Shown: piece by piece, positions 26,219 to 33,900 of the stretch
Position numbering within the stretch: the stretch's first letter is position 1
How the letters are laid out: each line of letters starts with the position of its first letter
Assembly (NCBI GenBank): GCA_029261215.1
Contig: JAJDBT010000096.1
Coordinates: 66,366-102,149, forward strand
Length of the DNA stretch: 35,784 bases
Direction: 5' to 3'
DNA from: Nitrospirota bacterium
Lineage (GTDB): Bacteria > Nitrospirota > Nitrospiria > SBBL01 > JAADHI01
Notes under the pieces: generated by a model
Database searches by the model: none
The model's input: the letters and a program-made list of their open reading frames with translations, nothing else
Told to the model about the DNA's origin: nothing
Made by a program: the position numbers and the translations under genes

Positions 26219-27319
26219 CTAGAGGCTTGCCATGAAATCATCCAATTTACGGGTGACATCCTCAATTTTAATGAGGGACATGGCCTCTTCGTGGCGGACA
26301 CGCGTTCCCCAGGGCACATCGTCCACACTTTTCCCTAGAAAAGTGTGGACGGCTTCGGGGTATCGATTCACCAGCCATTTTTCGCTAAGATAAGCCCGTG
26401 CGCGATCCGGATTTGTTGTGGCATAAAGACCGATGACCGGGGTTCCCGCCGCGTTGGCGATGTGCGCGGGACCGGAATCTGGCGCGATAACCACCGTTGC
26501 CCGCTTCAAAATCGCAAGCAGCTCTTTTAAACCTGTTTTTCCAATGAGATTCATAATGGGCGATTGAACCTGTTTTGAGATCTGCTCACCATACTTTTTT
26601 TCAACCACGGTGGGCGCACCAATAAGCACCACCCTTAGACCATGTTTTTTGACCGCATAGTCCGCAAGGGCTGCATAACCCTCAACATGCCAGTTTCGGA
26701 AATTTCTAAAACGTGGACTGGCGCAGGGACTGATCACCAAAGTCCGCTGATCCCCGGGCAGATATTCTGCTGCCACCTTTTCAGCCTTCGGCGGCACAGG
26801 AATGTTCCATTGAATCAGAGGCTTCTGAATACCCAATGCTTTTAAAAAACCGAGAAAACCTTCCATCACATGTTGACGGGGCTCAGCCGCGATTTGATCT
26901 GTGACAAAAAAGGATTGATAATCCTTCGCCCGTGCCCGATCAAAACCGAGCCGAATATCCGCAGGAATCATTAAACTGGCAATATTCGACCGCATCGAGG
27001 TTTGCATGTGCAGCAAAATATCAAAATGCCGTTTTTTAACCTCCAAACGTAATTTTTTGTATTCAGACCACCCCTTTGATTTGTCAAAAATGATAAACTC
27101 CACATCCGGAAGATCACCGAGCAATTGTGCTTCAAGTTTTCCAATCACCCAGCACAGCCGGGTTTTTGGCCAAAAAGCCTGGAGTGTTTTGATAACCGGA
27201 ACGGTATGGCACACATCGCCCAGGGCAGAAAATCGTAACAGACAGAGGGATTCTGGCGGGGATGTGAGTGGCAGAGGATTTTGATGACCCCTTCTTATCA
27301 ACGGATTAAAAACCAGCAC
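26219..27319 (-). CDS. glycosyltransferase family 9 (heptosyltransferase-like) protein
   Basis: A GT-B enzyme of up to 366 residues. The N-terminal LLRFSALGDVCHTVPVIKTL is the family-9 opening; the donor-site region is VIAPDSGPAHIANAAGTPVIGLYATTNP. This matches ADP-heptose:LPS heptosyltransferases of the lipopolysaccharide inner core. Exact step (WaaC, WaaF or WaaQ type) is not resolved. The start is probably the GTG at 27319, with GGAG 11 bases upstream; it leaves about 27 residues before the conserved strand. This 5' end overlaps the divergently transcribed Kdo-kinase gene by about 36 bases. A functional link in LPS core synthesis is likely. Confidence 0.88.
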   Translation of the reverse strand: MLVFNPLIRRGHQNPLPLTSPPESLCLLRFSALGDVCHTVPVIKTLQAFWPKTRLCWVIGKLEAQLLGDLPDVEFIIFDKSKGWSEYKKLRLEVKKRHFDILLHMQTSMRSNIASLMIPADIRLGFDRARAKDYQSFFVTDQIAAEPRQHVMEGFLGFLKALGIQKPLIQWNIPVPPKAEKVAAEYLPGDQRTLVISPCASPRFRNFRNWHVEGYAALADYAVKKHGLRVVLIGAPTVVEKKYGEQISKQVQSPIMNLIGKTGLKELLAILKRATVVIAPDSGPAHIANAAGTPVIGLYATTNPDRARAYLSEKWLVNRYPEAVHTFLGKSVDDVPWGTRVRHEEAMSLIKIEDVTRKLDDFMASL

Positions 27320-27997
27320 TTTTTATATGACTCCAGCATCTTGAAAGAAATCACTCCCGCGCACTTTGAGCCAGCGGCATGGCGCAAAGCCGGAAAGGTC
27401 ACCCACGAAGCGCAAGGCAGGGGAAACACGCTTTTTATTTCTGAGTCGCCCCACAACTTTGTGCTGCGCCATTATAAACGAGGCGGCATCGTTTCGAAAC
27501 TGATTACGGATCACTATTTCTGGCAAGGTCTGTCTCGCACGCGGGCCTGGCGAGAATGGGATCTGTTGCAATTGATGATTGAAGAAACGCTTCCCGTACC
27601 TCAAGCAGTTGCTGCGCGCGTTGTAAAATCTGGCTGTGTTTACACGGCCGACCTTTTGATGATCGCGCTGCCCGAATGTCAATCTCTGGCAGAAAAACTC
27701 AAAGAGAAGACATTGACGGATGACATTCTTTACAAGGCGGGAGAAACGATTCGCCGCTTTCATGATCATCAAATCTATCATGCGGACTTAAACGCCCATA
27801 ATATTTTAATCAACACAGAGAACCGGATTTACTTGATTGATTTTGATCAAGGACGTCAACAACGCGGTGAAACATGGAAAGCGGCAAACCTCGCCCGACT
27901 TGAGCGCTCTCTTTCCAAAGTGGCAAGAGCAGCGGGAGGCATGGATTTTCCTACAACAAAATGGCAGCACCTGCTTAAAGGTTACACAAAAAAATAA
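27284..27997 (+). CDS. kdkA: 3-deoxy-D-manno-octulosonic acid (Kdo) kinase
   Basis: About 237 residues with a protein-kinase-like fold that phosphorylates Kdo of the LPS inner core. The N-lobe has FVLRHYKRGGIVSKLITDHYF and LSRTRAWREWDLL, characteristic of KdkA. The catalytic loop is YHADLNAHNIL (165-175) and the metal site IDFDQGR (185-191). ATG 27284 has AGAGG six bases upstream; a TTG directly before it is less likely. It is head-to-head with the heptosyltransferase gene, consistent with an LPS-core locus. Confidence 0.92.
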   Translation: MTPSYQRIKNQHFLYDSSILKEITPAHFEPAAWRKAGKVTHEAQGRGNTLFISESPHNFVLRHYKRGGIVSKLITDHYFWQGLSRTRAWREWDLLQLMIEETLPVPQAVAARVVKSGCVYTADLLMIALPECQSLAEKLKEKTLTDDILYKAGETIRRFHDHQIYHADLNAHNILINTENRIYLIDFDQGRQQRGETWKAANLARLERSLSKVARAAGGMDFPTTKWQHLLKGYTKK

Positions 27998-28143
27998 TTC
28001 AAGAACCGAGAAAAGATCCGCATCAGTGCGACTTGTATATCATAAAACCAGACAAGAGAGGAAGGAGACAAAGCAATTCGTTTGAGAAGGATTGAACAAT
28101 TTCAGGGAGAAAAAAGAGAAGATCTCGAAAAAAACAGGATTTA

Positions 28144-28182
28144 TAAAAAACAAGAGCTGGGCCCAAATACAGCACCCAACTC
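28144..28182 (-). terminator. intrinsic terminator downstream of the exported OB-fold-like gene
   Basis: Read on the minus strand, GAGTTGGG (28182-28175) pairs with CCCAGCTC (28161-28154), with one G-T wobble, and is followed by TTGTTTTTT. It lies 38 bases past the stop of the 28220 gene and probably ends the minus-strand cluster. Confidence 0.6.
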
Positions 28183-28219
28183 TAAAATGCACAAAATACC
28201 CCTATTTAAGAAAAAGGAC

Positions 28220-28606
28220 TTAGCTCCAATCTCTCATTAGGGTGTCCGCAACAATAAAGTGATCTGCCAACATCCCCGCATATCGTCCCTGATGGTGGTA
28301 GACCCCCTGCACGATCACACGGTTGTTGAGAATATTATAAGGCGGAAAATCACTAAAAACAGTCACAGACTGACCATCTTCACCCAGTTTTGTCTCAACA
28401 AAATTGGATCCCAGGCGGCCACGTTTTGTTTCAGCGGATCGTGCCCAGCCCATAACAGCAACACGCTTGCCATCAAAAGCCTCACTCAATTCCGAGACAT
28501 CGACCAAGACAGGCAATTCTTTTGCGATGATGGTATAGGTCATTAAGAATAGTACAGAAACAGCTGTCAGACAGACGACAGTCAATATTTTTTTTATTTT
28601 ATTCAT
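28220..28606 (-). CDS. small exported protein with OB-fold-like pattern, function unknown
   Basis: A 128-residue protein. The N-terminal 28 residues are a basic tip plus hydrophobic helix (VVCLTAVSVLFLMTYTII), either a signal peptide or an anchor. The rest, VDVSELSEAFDGKRVAVMGWA, NFVETKLGEDGQSVTVFS and NNRVIVQGVYHHQGRYAGMLADHFIVAD, follows the alternating strands of a small OB-fold, as in periplasmic tRNA_anti-like or CcmE-like domains. I cannot name a family. GGAGG eight bases before the ATG supports the start. It is the last gene of the minus-strand copper/iron-protein cluster and has its own candidate promoter and terminator. Confidence 0.7.
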   Translation of the reverse strand: MNKIKKILTVVCLTAVSVLFLMTYTIIAKELPVLVDVSELSEAFDGKRVAVMGWARSAETKRGRLGSNFVETKLGEDGQSVTVFSDFPPYNILNNRVIVQGVYHHQGRYAGMLADHFIVADTLMRDWS

Positions 28607-28629
28607 GATTCTGCCCTCCCTTGACCCTA

Positions 28630-28638
28630 ATTATATCA
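28630..28638 (-). promoter_or_regulatory. extended -10 promoter for the exported OB-fold-like gene
   Basis: On the minus strand the sequence reads TGATATAAT, a perfect -10 hexamer with the extended TGn element, 24 bases before the ATG at 28606. No good -35 box is spaced correctly, which an extended -10 can tolerate. Confidence 0.5.
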
Positions 28639-28801
28639 TTGATTCTTAAAATAAGGCCTCAATCTGATATTTTCAAGCCCTCTTACCCCCATATTGCTTC
28701 ATGCTACAGAAAAATTCACAGAAAAAAGAAGGTTTCGTTTTCGGTTTTTTGAGGAAAGGAAAAAAACTGAGAGGCATTTTAAATCAACGGTAACAGGATA
28801 T

Positions 28802-29365
28802 TCAGAGTACGTTTTTTTCAATGACTTGAAGTTTTTGCGTAACCTGCTTTTTTTCTTCATCGGATAAAGAAGCGTCGCAAATTTTAAAGAGAATCTGATC
28901 TTCCTTACTCATGTGGAGTCTTAGTTGGGCAATCGTTTGGTTTCCCACTGAAGTGACCTCCCTCAAAACCCGGTCGCGGGCAGATCCTGTCAATTTACAC
29001 AATACATTCACACCGCGCTTCCAGTTTAAAAGCGCGGACCTGATCTTGAGATGTTCTTCAAGCATCACCCCAATCGGGCCGTCTTCCTTGCCAATATATT
29101 CTGCCAAAACAGGGAAAAGCGCCTCTTCTTCCATCAAGAAATGAAGCAGCATTCGTTGGGATAACTCATTGACCCAATCTCGTAAACGAGATTGCTCGAC
29201 GAGACATCTTTTTAGGGCGGTACTGCTTGGCAGGCTGTCTAGGTATTGCAATGTGCGCTCAATCGTGGCCAAACCTTGAAGTGTGCGCTGGTGTTCCTGT
29301 TTTAAAATTTCAATAGGATCGGGGTTTATCGCATCGGCATGATCTATTTTTAAATGATGGTTCAT
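28802..29365 (-). CDS. hemerythrin HHE-domain protein
   Basis: About 187 residues, a four-helix bundle expected to bind a di-iron centre. The ligand set appears complete: His25 (KQEHQRT), His75 and Glu79 (LLHFLMEEEALFP), His105 (LEEHLKIR), His141 and Glu145 (LHMSKEDQILF). Such proteins bind or sense O2, NO or iron, or repair iron centres. ATG 29365 has GAGG nine bases upstream; ATGs at 29374 and 29380 overlap that site or lie before it. It follows the CopD-like gene by 35 bases and is probably co-transcribed with it. Confidence 0.88.
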   Translation of the reverse strand: MNHHLKIDHADAINPDPIEILKQEHQRTLQGLATIERTLQYLDSLPSSTALKRCLVEQSRLRDWVNELSQRMLLHFLMEEEALFPVLAEYIGKEDGPIGVMLEEHLKIRSALLNWKRGVNVLCKLTGSARDRVLREVTSVGNQTIAQLRLHMSKEDQILFKICDASLSDEEKKQVTQKLQVIEKNVL

Positions 29366-29400
29366 AAATGCCATCCTCAAAAAAAGCAGTTTTTAGTCCA

Positions 29401-29859
29401 TTAAAACCCACGAACCAGGGAAACGGCAGACAGGACGATCAAAAGACCAACGACAAGGTTAATGCGTGCGATCCACCGACCTGTTTTGAGATAAGTATGC
29501 TTTCTTTCAGGGGACTGCTCACGGCCTCTCGACTTAGGGCCAAAGATAAAATCATGCAACAACGTCAGCAGAACCATCACAAACACCAAAACAAACTTGA
29601 CCTTCAAAACATATCCATACTCACTGATCAGAAGCCCGTTTTGCATGAGCCTCAGGAGCCCCGTCGCAAAGAGCACTGCAAAAGAGATCCAGCCATAAAG
29701 TCTGAATCGCCTACCGACAAAGCGAATCAATACGGCTCTTTGTTCACCCGCCAAACAAAGCCGCAAAGAAGGCACAAGAATGATCGAAAAAAAGAGCATG
29801 CCACCAATCCAAAACATCGCCGCAATGACATGAATCCAGATCACAATTAAAGAAAACAT
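29401..29859 (-). CDS. CopD-like four-helix membrane protein
   Basis: About 152 residues with four predicted membrane helices (roughly 3-25, 45-65, 75-95, 125-148). The first helix contains HVIAAMFWIGGMLFF, the HxxAAxxWIGGxxF motif of CopD-like proteins, which are associated with copper resistance or uptake; related unannotated membrane proteins share it. RFRLYGWISFAVLFATGL fits the second helix region. ATG 29859 follows GGAGG by four bases. It sits 66 bases after the cupredoxin-like gene and just before the hemerythrin gene. The copper role is inferred from family resemblance and neighbours. Confidence 0.75.
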   Translation of the reverse strand: MFSLIVIWIHVIAAMFWIGGMLFFSIILVPSLRLCLAGEQRAVLIRFVGRRFRLYGWISFAVLFATGLLRLMQNGLLISEYGYVLKVKFVLVFVMVLLTLLHDFIFGPKSRGREQSPERKHTYLKTGRWIARINLVVGLLIVLSAVSLVRGF

Positions 29860-29925
29860 CTGCCCTCCATGATTCAATTTTAATATTCATTTGATTGAGT
29901 GGGGCTTTTTTCTCAAGACAGAGAT

Positions 29926-30864
29926 TTAATCCATAATGATGCGTTCATCATCCTCGTGCAGCATGTGGTCTTCAGGCGTTGCGGTATCAATTCGGGTCTG
30001 CTCCTGTGTTTCATAGACCGGTCGTTTCACTTCAGACGCATCTAATTCATAATTCAGATTGCTCACGGTATGGGTTTTTACAGTCACCACTTGCTCATGA
30101 ACACTAAAATGAGGGTGCCAGATACTGACCGTGTAGGTACCAGGTGGAACACCGTCAATGTGATAAGACCCGTCTTTCGCGGTCTTCGCATAGTAGGGAT
30201 TATTCACCACAAAACCCCAGCTCTGCATAAATTCATGCATGCCGCAAATCATCTGCGAAATGCGTTTTCCCTTTTTATAATGCAATACCCCGCCGCGCAC
30301 CTGATCTGAAATAGAAAGCGGCGTGTTTAAAATAATGTTTCCTTTTTCGTTTTGATAGACCTGGATATTATGGACCACAGGGTCCCGATTGATCATATTC
30401 ATGCGTTGATGGTTATGGATAATGGCTACATTGGGATGTTCGTGATGCATCTCTCCCGCTTCATCCACCGAGAACATTTCGTTATCGGCAACTTCACTCG
30501 GGTGAAACATGCAATCCACTGCCACAAAATCGGCCACCGTCGGACGATACGGTTTTCCTTGTTTTATATTTCGGATGGAAACTACGGCTTCCCATAAACC
30601 GTGCGTCTTCCTGTCCACGATAAACTCTTTCAACCTGACATTGCCCTGGCCGTCCGATATTTTTTTGCAAAAGGGGCCAAAGGGAAATTGGATAAGTGAA
30701 AAAACACGGGGTTTTGGGATCTCACCGCCCAAGGTAATTCTCCCGGAAATCGTCCCGCCATTTTCTACATCGACCTCATCGTAGCCGAATGCCAAGGGAT
30801 GTCCAATCACCCCAACAAGGCTCATCATCATGATCATTAGGCTTAATTGATACCTGCTTTTCAC
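29926..30864 (-). CDS. periplasmic cupredoxin-like protein with carboxypeptidase-regulatory-like domain
   Basis: A 312-residue exported protein. The signal peptide covers about residues 1-26 (MIMMMSLVGVIGHPLAFG). A beta-rich domain opens with GGTISGRITLGGEIPKP (36-52). The central cupredoxin-like part has RDPVVHNIQVY (160-170) and QMICGMHEFM (204-213), giving His165, Cys207, His210 and Met213 as a type-1-copper-like set. A CarboxypepD_reg-like repeat then reads KDGSYHIDGVPPGTYTVSIWH (230-250). A His-rich run (140-152) may also bind metal. Start is GTG 30864, nine bases after AGGAGG. It follows the giant oxidase on the same strand, with a terminator between them, so an electron-transfer or copper-delivery partner is plausible but unproven. 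Confidence 0.8.
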   Translation of the reverse strand: MKSRYQLSLMIMMMSLVGVIGHPLAFGYDEVDVENGGTISGRITLGGEIPKPRVFSLIQFPFGPFCKKISDGQGNVRLKEFIVDRKTHGLWEAVVSIRNIKQGKPYRPTVADFVAVDCMFHPSEVADNEMFSVDEAGEMHHEHPNVAIIHNHQRMNMINRDPVVHNIQVYQNEKGNIILNTPLSISDQVRGGVLHYKKGKRISQMICGMHEFMQSWGFVVNNPYYAKTAKDGSYHIDGVPPGTYTVSIWHPHFSVHEQVVTVKTHTVSNLNYELDASEVKRPVYETQEQTRIDTATPEDHMLHEDDERIIMD

Positions 30865-30882
30865 GCCCTCTTTCCTCCTCTT

Positions 30883-30928
30883 GAAAAAAAGTCGGGGCAG
30901 AGGATGATCCCATCCCCCTGCCCCGACT
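30883..30928 (-). terminator. strong intrinsic terminator of the multicopper oxidase gene
   Basis: AGTCGGGGCAG (30890-30900) and CTGCCCCGACT (30918-30928) are a perfect 11-bp inverted repeat with a 17-base loop. On the minus strand the stem is followed directly by a run of seven T (30889-30883, the first also pairing), 22 bases after the oxidase stop codon. This is a textbook Rho-independent terminator and separates the oxidase from the downstream cupredoxin-like gene. Confidence 0.88.
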
Positions 30929-30949
30929 GGATTACAGAGTCACCTCCAT

Positions 30950-33900
30950 TTATTTTTCAATCATGGAAACGGGTCCAGGTGTTTCATTCAATCCTGAAAA
31001 CGCTCCAGGTGCTCCTTTTTGCGGAAGATCCGCCCTTCGGCCACCCATACCACCGCCTGAGTTGAGCGGCAGGATTGTTTGGTTTCCCGCAGGAAGGACC
31101 TTTAAATAGCCCCACTGTCCAGCCGCTGTGTAAGGTAAGCGGTGGTTTTGCCAGAGATAAACACCCGGTAACTGGGTGGGTCCCCCTGCTGCGCGAAGAA
31201 AGACATCCAGATTTTCGGATGAACCAAATTCCTCGGTGTGGAACAGATCCGCACCGGGCATGTTGATCTTAAGCGGCCATTGATGTCCTTCAAGGGCAAA
31301 CATCTGATTCTGCTCGTTGAAGGCGCCAAAGACATGGATCCGAACCGGATCACCCGCATGTGCGAGAATCGTCGGCGTAACAGGATCGGTCGATCCCGCA
31401 ACACAAGGCTGGAACATGGTGCCGAGTTCACAACCATTCTCTTCACGATACATCCAGGGTTCGATCCGGTAGTTTACACCCGTCAAACCCGCAATCTGCT
31501 GAATGTAGGGCATAAACGCGGTTCCGATGATGTTGTCTTCATCCTGAAAATACAGCGAGACGTCACGATAGTCTGAACGTCCTGCCATTTTCGGATTGGT
31601 CCGATCCAGGATGACATCCACGGCCCAGGCATTTTTAAGGGAAACATCTTCACCGGTCATCGGATCGCGATATTTTGCGCCCCGAGGGCCAACGATGATT
31701 CCTCCGAATAAACCGTCCCGGACGGAGTTAATGAAGTTACCCCAATCCCACACAATCGCTGAAAACTCGCCATATTCTGGCGGTGCATAGAAGGTGTAGG
31801 TTCGCGTTTTTCCGGGTGCAACCGTCTGATCCCCAGGATTATTCCCGACGTTTACGCCTTGGGAGTCCTTCGGGTCAAAGGCCAGCATGTCCGCGCTAAA
31901 AGACGCTTTATGCTCCTTCATGTTGTTTCGGAGTTTGACCTTGATACAGTCCCCGGAGTTGACATGCAGCGTCAGCGGATGCGGCATTGCACCTTCCGCG
32001 ACTTTTGCCATATCACCTTCCAGCATGAAGAGCTTGCCTTTTGGATTGGAGACCTGAAGTTTACGATCAAAATCCACCTCGATAAAATCCGGTGCATTCG
32101 GGTTGTACTTCAGAGCCATATCCGTTGCAACCACGTCGAAGCGTTTCACAGGGGCGTCCCCTGGACACACATTTTTCGCCGACTTGGGAATCTCGCCGAA
32201 ACCAGGAAGTTTCTTGAGGTTTTTCGTCTCTTCATCCAGAACCCTGAAAATACCCCAGCTGCCTTCAGCAAGATGAGAAGGACGACCATCAAAATGGAGA
32301 TAGTCTCCTGCCATTTTCTGCGGTCCACCGGCTCGGGTTACGAAATCATATCGTTCCGCGATTCCGATGTGATGCGCATTACGAAGATCCGACTGATCCG
32401 CATAACGCTCCGTCCGAAAAGCATGCCCTGCCAGATGCCAGGTATGCGTTTCATTCATCATCGTATGCAGCATTCTAAAGACAACCGTATCTCCGAGATA
32501 AGCCCGAAGCAAAGGTGTCCCAGGATCTTTTTTATGCGCAAGGCTCGAAAAGACCAGCGATGGATCCGGATTGTTGATCAGACGCTTGGCAATGGATTCC
32601 GCTCTAAAAAAGAATCCGCCCCCTGTCGTATGGGTACCACCATTCAGCATCGGCACGGCAGTAAAATCCAGGTCATAGGGCATCTGGAAAAACAACACCT
32701 GACCCGCATCAATCGCAGCCCGTTTGGTCTGTCCTGGCGGATTGCCTTCCGTCACCACCTGTGCCGTATAAGGCATCGTGTCATGAAGGAACTGCGCCAT
32801 TTCACGGAAGCTGCCGCTATACCCATAACCCACCGGCTCATTCGAGTGAATGTCTGCGATCGGGCCACTCCGGATTTGCTGACCCGTGACGGGATCATGA
32901 TAGGTCGATCCAATCGGCTCAATAATCAGCGCACCGACCGCGCCGTGAGGCCAGGTCGTGCCGCCCAGAGCATGGTCATGCCAGAACACGGTACCGACAT
33001 CGGCATCTGCCCAGAGACGATAGCGCACCCATTCCACAGACACGATTTCGTCTTTTTTGTGGGCATGGCTCAAGGGCTCGCTGAAGGTCAGGGTATCCAC
33101 CCCTGTCGCGGCATCGTGTTCGATCTTCCGAATCCAGCGAACCTCAGAAGTCTCGACCTGATGCATACCGATCATGATGTCGGTATCTTCATGATAAGGC
33201 GTCGCCTTATCACCCATCTTGATCTTGATGCTCATCGAACCCTGACGAACGGGTTCTGTGACCAAGGCATTCATCGGTGCCGGGAGCCCTCGTGTTTCTT
33301 TTTTACCCAGCATGGTAAAGGGCCGAACCGACTGATCATAGGAATAACCCGTGATCACGCCGTCTGAGGCCTGATTGTCAAACTGGATAAAGTGAGGATG
33401 AATGTTGATCTTCGACATCTGGAAGTTGGTCGGATTGTTATCAATCCACTCACTCTTCAAGATGACGTCGATGCAGTCATACACATTTGCCCGATACACC
33501 AGCGGTTTGGCAAGATCCGGGTTTGCCCGGACTTTGGCGACGTCTTCCTGCAGGACGTAGATGAGTCCGTCAGGATCCACCACTTTGCTCTGCTCCCCGA
33601 TGCCTTCGTTCATGGTAATCGGGGTTTGAATAAAGTGGATGGTGTATTGTTTTCGACCGGCACCTTCAGGACACAGGCTCCAGCGTCCCTGCTCACCCGG
33701 ACGGGCGGGCTGAGTCGTTTCTTCACCGGGTGCACCCACACTACCCGGATCGGTCGGGAGAGATCCGTTGTCTTTGTCCATATGGATAGGCTCAAGCCAG
33801 GGGGCTGGCCCATGATGACGGGCAAAGGGCACACGTTTCCCAAAATGGGGTTTGAAGTGCGGCCAGGCCAGTTTCCCTGTTTTCCGTTCAAACAGGATGG

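Noticed and set aside
31859-33367. Plus-strand open frame of about 500 codons inside the multicopper oxidase gene
   Set aside because: It is the shadow of the oxidase on the other strand. The oxidase shows repeated copper motifs; the shadow has skewed His/Arg/Met content and no recognisable domain.
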